Assembly: GCF_042466685.1 (NCBI RefSeq)
Contig: NZ_CP170448.1
Location: 4,712,001-4,776,000, forward strand
Reading direction: 5' to 3'
Source of the DNA: Vreelandella sp042466685
GTDB lineage: Bacteria; Pseudomonadota; Gammaproteobacteria; Pseudomonadales; Halomonadaceae
Length of the DNA stretch: 64,000 nucleotides
A program made the translations under genes and the position numbers. Numbering within the stretch: position 1 is the stretch's first letter; each line of letters opens with the position of its first letter. Below the pieces are notes generated by a model. The model worked only from the letters and a program-made list of their open reading frames with translations, ran no database searches and was not told the origin of the DNA. This document shows positions 1-8,212 of the stretch, in pieces.

Positions 1-2
1 AC

Positions 3-134
3 CCCCTGTTTGGCCAGCGCTATGGTTTAGGTGGCGTTAGCGCTGCGGCAATGCTGGTAGCGACGATCGCTTCCTTTTTCACCCTTAGCCTCATCATCGG
101 ATTAATGTCACTGTTAGGATTACTAACGTTTTAA
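3..134 (+). CDS. C-terminal end of an integral membrane transporter, possibly AEC family (partial)
   Basis: The frame open from the left edge ends at a TAA at 132-134 and encodes about 43 residues. After a short polar stretch (GQRYG) comes one long hydrophobic segment ending SLLGLLTF, as expected for the last membrane helix of a transporter. Auxin-efflux-carrier (AEC) permeases end in this way, and the next gene on the same strand is a dehydrogenase 43 bp downstream, so uptake followed by oxidation would make sense. Only the tail is visible, so the family call is an inference; another multi-pass permease is equally possible. Confidence 0.5.
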   Translation, partial: PLFGQRYGLGGVSAAAMLVATIASFFTLSLIIGLMSLLGLLTF

Positions 135-177
135 ATCCTGATACACCAACGGCTTACCTTACATAAGGACAATAAAA

Positions 178-921
178 ATGGGCCAACCCTCTGATCAAAG
201 CAACTCTTCTCAACCGCTCTACGCCTTGGTTACCGGCGGCGCAAGAAACATCGGCCAAGCCATCTCACTGCGTCTTCAGCAGGACGGCTATCGCGTTATC
301 GTAGTGGATATCGTTGAACCAGAAGCGGCCTCTTTGCAAGCAGACGCCTATCAGGTCGACCTTGCAGACGCCGACGCTACACGCCAGATGATGGTAGACA
401 TCGCCAAGCGCTATACGGTGACCCGCCTAATCAACAACGTGGGTATTGTTGCCCCTGCGCTGCTTGAAGAAGCAACGCTTGAAGACTTCGATAAATTAAT
501 GCAGCTGAACGTGCGCTCAGCGCTGATCTGCACCCAAGCCATGCTACCTGCCATGAAGGCACAGGGAGCGGGGCGTATCGTCATGAATGCCAGCCGTGTG
601 GTACTCGGCAAGGAAGCACGAACGATCTATAGCGCCACCAAAGGCGCGCTGCAATCCATGGCCCGCACCTGGGCACTGGAACTGGCAGAGCACGGCATTA
701 CCGTTAACTGCGTCGCCCCTGGGCCTATCGCCACCAGCGCCTTCTGGCAGAACAACCCGCCCGACTCTGAGCGCGCCCGCCGCATTATCGATAACATTCC
801 GCTAGGCCGAATGGGCCAGCCCGAGGATGTCGCCCAGGCGGTAAGTTTCTTCTGCGACGAGCGTAGCAGCTTCATTACCGGCCAGACGCTGTTTGTCTGC
901 GGCGGAGTGACGGTCGGTTAA
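178..921 (+). CDS. SDR-family NAD(P)-dependent oxidoreductase
   Basis: A 247-residue classical short-chain dehydrogenase/reductase that would interconvert an alcohol and a ketone with NAD(P) in the cytoplasm. Seen: the cofactor motif TGGARNIG (residues 19-26), NNVG (86-89, a variant of NNAG), and the catalytic triad S139, Y151 and K155 (YSATK), followed by a Rossmann C-terminal half ending in a FabG-like ITGQTLFVCGG. An AAGGA ribosome site precedes the ATG. It is colinear with the truncated transporter upstream and convergent with tctA (one base between stops). Since the flanking genes import a carboxylate and dehydrate 3-dehydroquinate, it may oxidise a hydroxy-acid or cyclitol-type substrate; that is inference. 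Confidence 0.88.
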   Translation: MGQPSDQSNSSQPLYALVTGGARNIGQAISLRLQQDGYRVIVVDIVEPEAASLQADAYQVDLADADATRQMMVDIAKRYTVTRLINNVGIVAPALLEEATLEDFDKLMQLNVRSALICTQAMLPAMKAQGAGRIVMNASRVVLGKEARTIYSATKGALQSMARTWALELAEHGITVNCVAPGPIATSAFWQNNPPDSERARRIIDNIPLGRMGQPEDVAQAVSFFCDERSSFITGQTLFVCGGVTVG

Positions 922-922
922 A

Positions 923-2428
923 TCAGTTTTGGCGTGACTCGTCAGTGCTATCCCGCGCGCCACGTCGGGAGGCGGCAAAGCGATAAACCGCCAGGCCGAT
1001 GGATCCCACCGTCAGCGCAATGAAGGCCCAGGTAATCGGGCCACGCACGAAGATCGACAGGTCATTGGAGCCGATAAGCAGAGAACGACGCAGGTTGTCT
1101 TCGAACATCGGCCCCAGAATGAAGCCAATCAGAAACGGCGCCGCCGGTATGGCGGCACGATTGAAGATATATCCCAATACCCCAAAAGCCAGCATCAGCC
1201 ACACGTCAAACGTGGCGTTATTGACCGCATAGGCGCCGTAAACACAGAACATCAAGACGATAGGAAAGAGAATTGATTTGGGGATATCAGCAATTAACGA
1301 GAAGTACTTAATGGCAACGTTACCCACCACCAACAGGATGACCGAGCTGCACATAATCCCCAGGAACAGTGCATAGATCAGCGACAGATTTTCCTGGAAC
1401 ATAAGCGGGCCAGGCGTTAACCCATGCACCATAAAAGCCCCCAGGATGATGGCGGTGATGACATCCCCTGGAATACCGAGCGATAACAGCGGAATTAGCG
1501 TCGCCCCGGCAACGCCATTGTTACCGGCCTCAGCCGCTGCCACCCCTTCTACCTCGCCCTTGCCGAAATTTGCTCTGTTAGGAGAGCGCCGTCGGGCATC
1601 GCTGTAGGAGATGAACGCTGCCGCCGTCGCCCCGGTGCCGGGGATGGCGCCAATAATCACGCCAATTAAGCTGCCGCGCACAATACTTTTCATACAACGC
1701 TTGAGCTCAGAGAAGGCCAAACCAGCACCACTTGCCTTCGCTTTAATATGAGGGATCGCTTTCTTACGATAAAACTCGATAATCTCTGGAATAGCAAAGA
1801 GGCCAATCAATAGAGGGATAAAAGAGATGCTGTCCATCAAGTTGTAGTTATCGAAGGTAAGCCGCTGTGAACCGAAGACCTCATCCAGCCCTACCATGGA
1901 TAACAAAATACCTAGCAGCGCTGCCATCAAACCCTTGATCATAGAGCCGCTGGCTAGCGAGATGATAATGGTAAGAGAAAAACAGATCAGCCAGAAAAAT
2001 TCGGGAGCCCCGAAATTCAGTGCAATTTTGGCCAAGTAGGCGGCAAAAAAGATCAACGCTATGTTGGAGATAAAATCGGCAATGACCGATGAGTAAAGCG
2101 CAGCCTTTAGCGCTTTTTTTGCATGCCCCTGCTGAGCCATCGGATAGCCGTCTAGCAAGGTACAGGCCGAAGCGGGCGAACCCGGCGTTCTGATTAGAAT
2201 GGCAGTAATCGAGCCACCGTACATCCCACCCTTATAGATGCCTACCAACAGCAGGATAGCGGCAACTGGCTGCATGGAGAAGGTAAAAGGGAGTGCCAAG
2301 GCCACCGCCATGGTGGCGGTTAAACCAGGGATGGATCCCACCACCACGCCGATCACCACACCTACGGCGATGGCCAGAAAGTTATCCAGGCTAAAGAATA
2401 TGCCAACCACTTCCGAAAAGTTTTCCAT
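923..2428 (-). CDS. tctA: Tripartite tricarboxylate transporter, large permease subunit TctA
   Basis: A 501-residue membrane protein and the large, substrate-translocating subunit of a TTT secondary transporter, which imports carboxylates delivered by a periplasmic binding protein. Seen: about 12 hydrophobic segments, the early family signature GSIPGLTATMAVALALPFTF, the motif GGSITAILIRTPGSPASA, and a second internal repeat carrying GAIPGTGATAAAFISY and SLGIPGD. Length is usual for the family. It is the last gene of tctC-tctB-tctA on the minus strand, 27 bp after tctB. The substrate cannot be read from sequence; the AroQ and SDR neighbours suggest a cyclic or aromatic-pathway carboxylate. Confidence 0.93.
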   Translation of the reverse strand: MENFSEVVGIFFSLDNFLAIAVGVVIGVVVGSIPGLTATMAVALALPFTFSMQPVAAILLLVGIYKGGMYGGSITAILIRTPGSPASACTLLDGYPMAQQGHAKKALKAALYSSVIADFISNIALIFFAAYLAKIALNFGAPEFFWLICFSLTIIISLASGSMIKGLMAALLGILLSMVGLDEVFGSQRLTFDNYNLMDSISFIPLLIGLFAIPEIIEFYRKKAIPHIKAKASGAGLAFSELKRCMKSIVRGSLIGVIIGAIPGTGATAAAFISYSDARRRSPNRANFGKGEVEGVAAAEAGNNGVAGATLIPLLSLGIPGDVITAIILGAFMVHGLTPGPLMFQENLSLIYALFLGIMCSSVILLVVGNVAIKYFSLIADIPKSILFPIVLMFCVYGAYAVNNATFDVWLMLAFGVLGYIFNRAAIPAAPFLIGFILGPMFEDNLRRSLLIGSNDLSIFVRGPITWAFIALTVGSIGLAVYRFAASRRGARDSTDESRQN

Positions 2429-2455
2429 AGGACACCCAGAAAAATAAGTAGCGAA

Positions 2456-2962
2456 TCAGAAACCGAGCGGCATTATCGGTAGTGGCACGTTCATTACTTC
2501 TACAAATAAGAGCGTCACAATAATAGGAAACAGAAATGCCAGGCTATATACCCACCAGGTGCGAACCGGGTGTGCTACGAAAAGAACGAGTGTTGCCAAA
2601 ATACCGCAGAACACGGCGCCCATCGCCTCAAACAAGGCAACATATATCACCAGTGACAACACCATTAGCACGAAACGCCGCGTAGAGCCTTTCTCAATCG
2701 CCCGCTCATCCTCCTCGGCTCTCTGTTCCACAATGAAGGCCTGAAGAATAAGCAGAACCGAAAACAGCAGGATCAGCCAGCCGATAATCGTCGGCAGCCA
2801 TCGCGGCGACATCATTGGGTTTTGTAGGATCGGCGGTTCGTTTATATAGTTGGGTACCAGATAAAAGACCAGCACTATGGCAAACCCCAGCAATACGATG
2901 CCGCTGATGAGGTCGCTGGTATCTTTTATTTTTACTCTGCGCTTGGAACCCGAGGGTGTCAT
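2456..2962 (-). CDS. tctB: Tripartite tricarboxylate transporter, small membrane subunit TctB
   Basis: A 168-residue protein with four predicted membrane segments: after the basic N-terminus (residues 20-40), around 55-75, and two near 95-165. This matches the small TctB subunit that pairs with TctA. The N-terminal 15 residues are basic and cytoplasmic. It lies between tctC (76 bp upstream) and tctA (27 bp downstream) in the usual C-B-A order. TctB proteins are poorly conserved, so the call rests mainly on topology, length and position. Confidence 0.88.
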   Translation of the reverse strand: MTPSGSKRRVKIKDTSDLISGIVLLGFAIVLVFYLVPNYINEPPILQNPMMSPRWLPTIIGWLILLFSVLLILQAFIVEQRAEEDERAIEKGSTRRFVLMVLSLVIYVALFEAMGAVFCGILATLVLFVAHPVRTWWVYSLAFLFPIIVTLLFVEVMNVPLPIMPLGF

Positions 2963-3038
2963 CGCGGCCTTCTCCTGGGCAACAAGAGAGGCGAGGGTAG
3001 CGACCCTCGCCTCTCTGTTATAACGGAAGAGTAGCTAG

Positions 3039-4025
3039 TTACTGGCTAATACCTGCCTGCTGTGCAACGCCCTGCCAACGTTCGACTTCATCGGCGATAA
3101 ACTGCTTAAACTCTTCGCCAGACACCTGACCCGGTTCGGCGCCCAGCTGATCAGCAAAGTCCAAAAACTCTTCACGTTCCATCACCTTAGCAAGGGCATC
3201 CCGCATAACGCTTTGCGCTTCTTCAGGGAAAGAACTGTGTGCCACTAAGCCAAACCATGCCGTTGTGACGAACTGGTCGAGGTTATACTCGCCCACTTCC
3301 GATAGCGTGGGTACATCAGGCAAATACTCTGACCGCTCAGCAGAGGTAACCGCCAGAGCGCGCAAGTCACCCGAGCGAATATGCGACAGGACGGTCGGCA
3401 TGTTCTCAAAGGAGACATCGACATCGCCGCCCAATAGCGCAGGAAGCGCCGCACCACTGCCGGCAAAAGGCACTGCCGTCATATTGGTCTCCGTCAACGT
3501 CTTGAAGAGCTCACCGGACATATGGATGGAACTGCCCACGCCACTGTGGCTGAAGGTCATGTTCTCTTCCTTTGCGGCTTCAACGAACTCGACGACACTT
3601 TCATAAGGGCTGTCGGCAGGCACCACCATGACATTGGGGATATCGATCATGTTTTGCAGGAAGACAAAATCTTCGACAGGATCGTAGCTAAGATCGGGAT
3701 AAATAGCTGCACCGATAGTGTGGCCGGGTGATGCCATCAGAATCGTATGGTCGGCGTCACGCCCACCGCGGGCAAGACGACCGGTGCCCACCGTAGAACC
3801 CGCTCCAGGGCGGTTCTCCACAACCACGTTAGCATCAAGCTCTTGCTGAAGAAGATCCGCAACCCGGCGGGACAGTACATCCGTGGTGCCACCTGGGGCG
3901 TAGGGGACGACAAGACGAATATCGTCAGTAGGCCACTCATTGGCGCTGGCGGGGGTGACCGCAAGGCCCAGCGCCAAAGCGCTACCGAAGGCAGCCAGAC
4001 ATGATGCGCTAAGGAGTTTATTCAT
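3039..4025 (-). CDS. tctC: Tripartite tricarboxylate transporter substrate-binding protein TctC (Bug family)
   Basis: A 328-residue periplasmic solute-binding protein. Residues 1-28 form a clear Sec signal peptide (basic MNK, hydrophobic core, TPASA cleavage site), followed by the typical mature start WPTDDIRLVVPYAPGG, which includes the first ligand-contact loop of Bug proteins. Further family features are the ENRPGAGSTVG loop and the PDVPTLSE motif in the second half. It is first in the tctCBA operon and divergent from the IclR regulator; the shared 230-bp gap holds two candidate operators. Expression is therefore probably induced by the transported acid through that regulator. Confidence 0.93.
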   Translation of the reverse strand: MNKLLSASCLAAFGSALALGLAVTPASANEWPTDDIRLVVPYAPGGTTDVLSRRVADLLQQELDANVVVENRPGAGSTVGTGRLARGGRDADHTILMASPGHTIGAAIYPDLSYDPVEDFVFLQNMIDIPNVMVVPADSPYESVVEFVEAAKEENMTFSHSGVGSSIHMSGELFKTLTETNMTAVPFAGSGAALPALLGGDVDVSFENMPTVLSHIRSGDLRALAVTSAERSEYLPDVPTLSEVGEYNLDQFVTTAWFGLVAHSSFPEEAQSVMRDALAKVMEREEFLDFADQLGAEPGQVSGEEFKQFIADEVERWQGVAQQAGISQ

Positions 4026-4072
4026 TGTTATCTTCCTGTGCGTTGCTAAGCGATTGTTTATACCTAATTATT

Positions 4073-4087
4073 GTTCGTAAGGCGTAC
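4073..4087. promoter_or_regulatory. Candidate IclR-type operator, tctC-proximal
   Basis: GTTCGTAAGGCGTAC is an imperfect 15-bp palindrome (arms GTTCG and CGTAC, one mismatch) about 48 bp upstream of tctC. It has the same arm sequence and spacing as the perfect palindrome 118 bp away near the regulator gene, and both resemble from memory the GTTCG...CG.AC sites of PcaU/PcaR-type IclR regulators. Confidence 0.5.
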
Positions 4088-4190
4088 ACGTATTCGTAGC
4101 GTCCAGCTTGAGATTACGTTGTTGCTAACCCTTTAAAAAACACAACTTTAGTAGCAAGAGATGAGATTGTTGGCTGGGAGAGCGAGACAC

Positions 4191-4205
4191 GTTCGCACTG
4201 CGAAC
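4191..4205. promoter_or_regulatory. Candidate IclR-type operator, perfect palindrome
   Basis: GTTCGCACTGCGAAC is a perfect 7-1-7 palindrome, 50 bp upstream of the IclR-family gene start. Its position suggests autoregulation of the regulator, with the second, weaker site controlling tctC. IclR proteins bind palindromes of about this length. Confidence 0.65.
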
Positions 4206-4255
4206 TTTTTTACGTTAATCTTTTACCTCAGGTTTTAGGATAATGGGTAGTAAAA

Positions 4256-5035
4256 ATGCAGGAAGAAATGCTGAGTGAAGATAGTCGCGACTTTGTGACG
4301 GCGCTGGCTAGCGGCCTGGAAGTTATCCAGGCATTCGATCATGAGCACCCGCGTATGACACTAAGTGAAGTCGCCGCGCGCACGGGAATGAATAGAGCCA
4401 AAGCTAGACGTTTCTTGCTTACTCTGCATGCACTGGGGTACGTACGAAAACAGCAACGCTACTTTGAATTGGCGCCCCGCGTGCTACAGCTCGGCTATGC
4501 CTTTTTATCGGCTAATAATTATCGCGATGTTATTCAGCAACACCTCGAAGACATTACCGCTGAAACCGGGGAGTCGTCCTCCCTTGGTGTACTTGATGGC
4601 AATGATGTTATCTACGTAGCCCGCTCGGCAGCAAAGCATCGCTTGATGGCGATTACGCTTTCAGTGGGCACCCGGCTACCAGCGGCTCATACCTCCATGG
4701 GGCGCATGTTACTCGCTCAGCTTAGCGATACGGATCTTGATCACTTTCTTTCGTCGGTTGCTCTAGAGTCATACACCGACAAAACGGTGACAGATGTTAG
4801 CGAACTACGGAGCCAGATAGTAAAAGCGCGGCAGCAGGGCTATGCGATTTCGGATCAAGAGCTTGACTCCGGCTTGCGCTCCATTGCCGTTCCTGTCTAT
4901 GACGCCAAGCAGCATTTAATGGGCGCGATCAATATCAGCACTAACGCTGCTCGGGTCGATCTTGATACGTTGATTAATGTTTACTTGCCTGTTTTACAAA
5001 ACAAAGTGGCCCAAGTAAGCGCGCATATTAACTAG
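4256..5035 (+). CDS. IclR-family transcriptional regulator (PcaR/PcaU-like)
   Basis: A 259-residue cytoplasmic regulator. An N-terminal winged helix-turn-helix spans about residues 12-75 (SEVAARTGMNRAKARRFLLT is the recognition region), and the IclR effector domain fills about 85-255, with the conserved DVIYVARS, LPAAHTSMGR and GYAISDQELDSGLRSIAVPV segments. The last resembles the PcaR/PobR branch, which senses aromatic-pathway carboxylates. It is divergent from tctCBA and overlaps the 3' end of the convergent aroQ by 8 bp. Two palindromes in the divergent region fit autoregulation plus control of the transporter. Effector identity is inferred only. Confidence 0.9.
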   Translation: MQEEMLSEDSRDFVTALASGLEVIQAFDHEHPRMTLSEVAARTGMNRAKARRFLLTLHALGYVRKQQRYFELAPRVLQLGYAFLSANNYRDVIQQHLEDITAETGESSSLGVLDGNDVIYVARSAAKHRLMAITLSVGTRLPAAHTSMGRMLLAQLSDTDLDHFLSSVALESYTDKTVTDVSELRSQIVKARQQGYAISDQELDSGLRSIAVPVYDAKQHLMGAINISTNAARVDLDTLINVYLPVLQNKVAQVSAHIN

Positions 5036-5471
5036 CCCCTACCATCACTGCCTCTAGCGCAGCTCGATAGCCTTGAACCCCGAGGCCAGCAATGACGCCA
5101 TCAGCGCGCAGCGAGACGTAAGAGTGATGCCTAAATGTTTCCCGCTTGTGCACATTAGATAAATGCACCTCAATCACTTTGCCATCAAAGGCATTAAGGG
5201 CATCAAGAATGGCCACTGAGGTATGTGTATAGGCGGCGGGGTTGATAATAATCGCTTGGGTGCCATCAAGGCGTGCGGCATGAATGGCATCGATTAGTTC
5301 GCCTTCATGATTGCTCTGCAGGCAAGTGATGTCCCAGTCAGCCATCACCGCTTTCTCCCGTAAAGTGTTGTTCACGTCGTCTAACGTCTCGTACCCATAT
5401 ATTTCTGGCTGACGACTACCCAGCAAGTTCAGATTGGGGCCATGTAATACCAGTACCTTTCCTTGACTCAT
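5028..5471 (-). CDS. aroQ: Type II 3-dehydroquinate dehydratase
   Basis: A 147-residue dodecameric-type dehydroquinase that removes water from 3-dehydroquinate to give 3-dehydroshikimate. Family signatures are all present: GPNLNLLGSRQPEIYG with R20 and catalytic Y25, QSNHEGELID, NPAAYTHTSVAI with H83, EVHLSN with H103, and the FRHHS arginine R114. It stands alone, convergent with the IclR gene, rather than beside accB as the biosynthetic copy usually does in gammaproteobacteria. Together with the TTT importer and the SDR this suggests a catabolic copy for quinate or shikimate use. The enzyme assignment is firm; the catabolic role is inference. Confidence 0.92.
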   Translation of the reverse strand: MSQGKVLVLHGPNLNLLGSRQPEIYGYETLDDVNNTLREKAVMADWDITCLQSNHEGELIDAIHAARLDGTQAIIINPAAYTHTSVAILDALNAFDGKVIEVHLSNVHKRETFRHHSYVSLRADGVIAGLGVQGYRAALEAVMVGAS

Positions 5472-5527
5472 AACTCTCTTCTACCTTAAGCGTTAGTGGG
5501 TAAATTGACGTAGCTCTCTGTTCTACC

Positions 5528-5719
5528 ACTCAACCCGCCAACTGCGCCAGTGTCCGTTCCAGCCATGCTTGCTGGCACTGGGCATACAGCTCCATCGCAT
5601 CGATTAAGCTAATCCCTAGAGCCTGCTCAAACGCCTGCTGGCTTGCACTGCTGGCATAGTAATAGTAGCCACGTAAAAGCCATATAAGCCACCATAAGCG
5701 CTTAACGGGCTGGCAGCTA
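5528..5719 (-). pseudogene. Start-less reading frame, possible gene remnant
   Basis: On the minus strand a frame of about 60 codons ends in a stop at 5528-5530 and contains no ATG, GTG or TTG start before the previous stop near 5719. Its C-terminal half (AFEQALGISLIDAMELYAQC and onwards) has the composition of a real soluble helical protein, and a hydrophobic WWLIWLL stretch precedes it. I do not recognise the family. It could be the 3' relic of a deleted gene, or chance coding-like sequence between aroQ and the DUF72 gene. Confidence 0.25.
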
Positions 5720-5756
5720 AAACTGTTACATTAGCGCTGTTCTTATAGATATAGGC

Positions 5757-6620
5757 ATGGCATTCATGACGCTTCCTCTTTATCTAGGCTTGCCTATGTG
5801 GGCCAATCAAGACTGGCTTGGCAACCTTTACCCACGCCATGCCAAAACCGAGCTGTTAAGCGATTACGCGGCGGTATTTTCCAGCGTAGAGGGCAATACG
5901 ACCTTTTATAGCGGCACCCCAAAGCAGGAAACCATTGCTTCCTGGGCGCGCCAGGCTCCTCCCCACTTTCGCTTCTGTTTTAAATTGCCTGCCAGTGTAA
6001 CCCACGACCAACGGCTAACGCGGTTAGAAGATGCGTGGGCTTTTTTAACAGCGCTAGAACCACTGCATGATCGCCTTGGCCCCACCATGGTGCAGTTACC
6101 AAGAGATTTCGGGCCCCAAGAGCTTCCTCAACTCGAAGCGCTACTGGCTTCCTGGCCCGTCCATTTGCCTTGTGCGGTAGAGGTTCGCCACCCCGAGTTT
6201 TTCCACAAGGGAGCCGCCGAGACTGCTCTTAACCGCCTGTTGATAACTTATTCGGCCAACCGCGTGATGCTTGACGTTCGTCCCGTCTTCTCCACCCCGG
6301 CAAATGGCCATCTAGGCCTGGCCCACGCCCAGCAAGAAAAGCCGAAACTCCCGCTACACGTGCTTTCCACGGCAAATTTTCCTGTCATTCGTTTCATTGG
6401 TCATATTGACAAAACGATTAATAGCAACTACTTCACCGCCTGGAAAGAGCGCCTAAAGCTGTGGATAAATCAGGGGAAAACCCCTTTCTTATTTGTGCAT
6501 ACTGCGGATAACCGCGAGTCTCCCCACATGGCCCGCTTACTCTATAACGCACTAGGAGAAGTGTCGCCATTGCCCCCACTTGGCCCCTTCGCGGGTGAAA
6601 AGCAAAGCCAACTGTTTTAA
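5757..6620 (+). CDS. DUF72 domain-containing protein (YecE-like)
   Basis: A 287-residue soluble protein of the DUF72/YecE TIM-barrel family, whose biochemical function is unsettled. Seen: an N-terminal strand followed by LGLPMWANQDWLGNLYP, the ntFY-type segment VEGNTTFYSGTP, FRFCFKLPASVTHD, LGPTMVQLP, a CAVEVRHPEFF strand and a C-terminal FLFVHTADN motif, in the order usual for the family. The ATG at 5757 is followed by another at 5766, so the start is uncertain by three codons. It is monocistronic between a non-coding 285-bp stretch and the NSS transporter gene. Confidence 0.85.
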   Translation: MAFMTLPLYLGLPMWANQDWLGNLYPRHAKTELLSDYAAVFSSVEGNTTFYSGTPKQETIASWARQAPPHFRFCFKLPASVTHDQRLTRLEDAWAFLTALEPLHDRLGPTMVQLPRDFGPQELPQLEALLASWPVHLPCAVEVRHPEFFHKGAAETALNRLLITYSANRVMLDVRPVFSTPANGHLGLAHAQQEKPKLPLHVLSTANFPVIRFIGHIDKTINSNYFTAWKERLKLWINQGKTPFLFVHTADNRESPHMARLLYNALGEVSPLPPLGPFAGEKQSQLF

Positions 6621-6680
6621 CCCACCTTTTTAGGTCAGCTAACTGGCATGCTTGCGGTCTATCAGATAAATTGCGCTTAC

Positions 6681-6738
6681 TTTCGGAAAAAGATGCCGAC
6701 AACGACTCATTTTTCCGAAAAAACGGTGCATCGCACCG
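6681..6738. promoter_or_regulatory. Two inverted repeats upstream of the NSS transporter gene
   Basis: TTTCGGAAAAA (6681-6691) and its exact reverse complement TTTTTCCGAAA (6710-6720) are separated by 18 bp. Immediately after comes a perfect 6-bp hairpin, CGGTGC-ATC-GCACCG (6724-6738), followed by A residues. The module sits 37-94 bp before the transporter start. It could be an operator pair, or a leader RNA hairpin that controls expression. Confidence 0.4.
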
Positions 6739-6774
6739 AAAAACTCATTACAACTGATTAAAAGAAGGTGTGTC

Positions 6775-8118
6775 ATGGCAAAACTTGCACATGCGCAATG
6801 GTCATCAAAGATGACTTTTGTGCTGGCTGCCGCTGGCTCGGCGGTTGGCCTAGGGAATATTTGGCGCTTCTCTTACATGGTGGGCGACAGCGGCGGTGCC
6901 GCATTTGTGCTGGTCTATTTAGCTTGTGTGGCGCTAGTGGGCTTACCCATTTTGGTAGCAGAGTGGATGATTGGCCGCCGCGGTCAGAAAAACCCTATCA
7001 ACACCATGGCAGAGTTGGCCGCTAATCACGGCAAATCCCCCGCCTGGGCGCTAATCGGTATTAGCGGCGTGTTGGCGGCCTTCTTAATTCTGTCGTTTTA
7101 CAGCGTGATCGGCGGCTGGTCGCTGAACTACACCTTAAGCTCGGTGCTCGGCACCTTTAATGGCCAGGATGCTGACAGCATCGGCGCGCTATTTGGAGGC
7201 ATGCTGGGCAGTCCTACCACCCTGCTGTTATGGCACACTGCGTTTATGGTGCTCGTCGTTGGCATCGTGGCACGCGGGGTCACCAAAGGCTTGGAGAGCG
7301 CGGCTCGCCTAATGATGCCGGCGCTGATTGTACTAATGCTGGTGTTGGTCGGCTATGGCATGGCCAGCGGCTATTTCGGCGAAGCGCTGGCCTTTATGTT
7401 CCGCCCGGATTGGAGCGCGCTTACCGGTGGTGTGGTATTAGCAGCCATGGGGCAAGCCTTCTTCACCCTGTCTCTGGGCATGGGCATCATGATGGCTTAC
7501 GGCTCCTACCTGGGTGAAGACGTTAACCTGATCAGCACAGCACGTACCGTGATCATTTTAGACACCGCTATTGCACTGCTAGCGGGCTTAGCGATCTTCC
7601 CGATTGTATTTGCTAACGGCTTAAGCGCAGGTGAAGGACCTGGCTTGATCTTTGTCACGCTGCCGCTGGCATTCGGCAATATGGCGGGCGGTACGATTCT
7701 GGGGCTGATGTTCTTCCTGTTATTAACCTTCGCTGCGTTAACTTCAGCGATTTCACTGCTGGAGCCGGTGGTGGAAACCCTGGAAGAGCGCACATCCATG
7801 AGCCGCATCGTATCGACCTTGGTTAGCGGCGTCGCCGTATGGCTATTAGGCGTCGCAGCGCTGCTTTCATTCAACGTGTGGTCGGAGGTGCTGTTTTTAG
7901 GCCTTAATATTTTTGACCTGCTGGATACCTTTACCAGCAAAATCCTTCTGCCGCTGACAGGCTTGGGTGCCATCGTGTTTGTGGCTTGGTGTTTGAAGCG
8001 CGAAACAGTGGAAGCCGAACTCGGACTTTCAGCCACTGGCGTGAGCGTATGGAACATCATCGCGCGCTATGTAGCGCCCGCTGGCGTTATTGCTGTGTTC
8101 GTAACGGGGCTAATCTAA
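6775..8118 (+). CDS. Sodium-dependent transporter, NSS/SNF family
   Basis: A 447-residue inner-membrane Na+-coupled symporter with about 11-12 membrane segments, typical of bacterial members of the neurotransmitter:sodium symporter family (LeuT/MhsT type), which import amino acids or related solutes. Seen: the family N-terminus WSSKMTFVLAAAGSAVGLGN followed by IWRFSYMVGDSGGAAF, with the unwound-helix 1 glycines that bind Na+ and substrate; AEWMIGRRGQKNP; and the TM6 region GQAFFTLSLGMGIMMAYGSY. A GAAGGTG ribosome site precedes the ATG. It appears monocistronic, between an upstream double inverted repeat and a downstream hairpin. The substrate is not evident. Confidence 0.92.
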   Translation: MAKLAHAQWSSKMTFVLAAAGSAVGLGNIWRFSYMVGDSGGAAFVLVYLACVALVGLPILVAEWMIGRRGQKNPINTMAELAANHGKSPAWALIGISGVLAAFLILSFYSVIGGWSLNYTLSSVLGTFNGQDADSIGALFGGMLGSPTTLLLWHTAFMVLVVGIVARGVTKGLESAARLMMPALIVLMLVLVGYGMASGYFGEALAFMFRPDWSALTGGVVLAAMGQAFFTLSLGMGIMMAYGSYLGEDVNLISTARTVIILDTAIALLAGLAIFPIVFANGLSAGEGPGLIFVTLPLAFGNMAGGTILGLMFFLLLTFAALTSAISLLEPVVETLEERTSMSRIVSTLVSGVAVWLLGVAALLSFNVWSEVLFLGLNIFDLLDTFTSKILLPLTGLGAIVFVAWCLKRETVEAELGLSATGVSVWNIIARYVAPAGVIAVFVTGLI

Positions 8119-8132
8119 GCTGAGCCACCAAG

Positions 8133-8156
8133 GCCCTGCTAATTAACCGGCAGGGC
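8133..8156 (+). terminator. Hairpin after the NSS transporter gene, terminator-like
   Basis: GCCCTGC (8133-8139) pairs with GCAGGGC (8150-8156) across a 10-nt loop, and flanking GAGCCAC/GTGGTTC can extend the stem with one mismatch. It starts 15 bp past the transporter stop. No U-tract follows, so it may stabilise the mRNA 3' end or be a weak terminator. Confidence 0.4.
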
Positions 8157-8212
8157 AGCGTGGTTCTGCGCAGATATATAGTTGCGCCCCTAATCTCTTG
8201 GCATCCTAAAAC

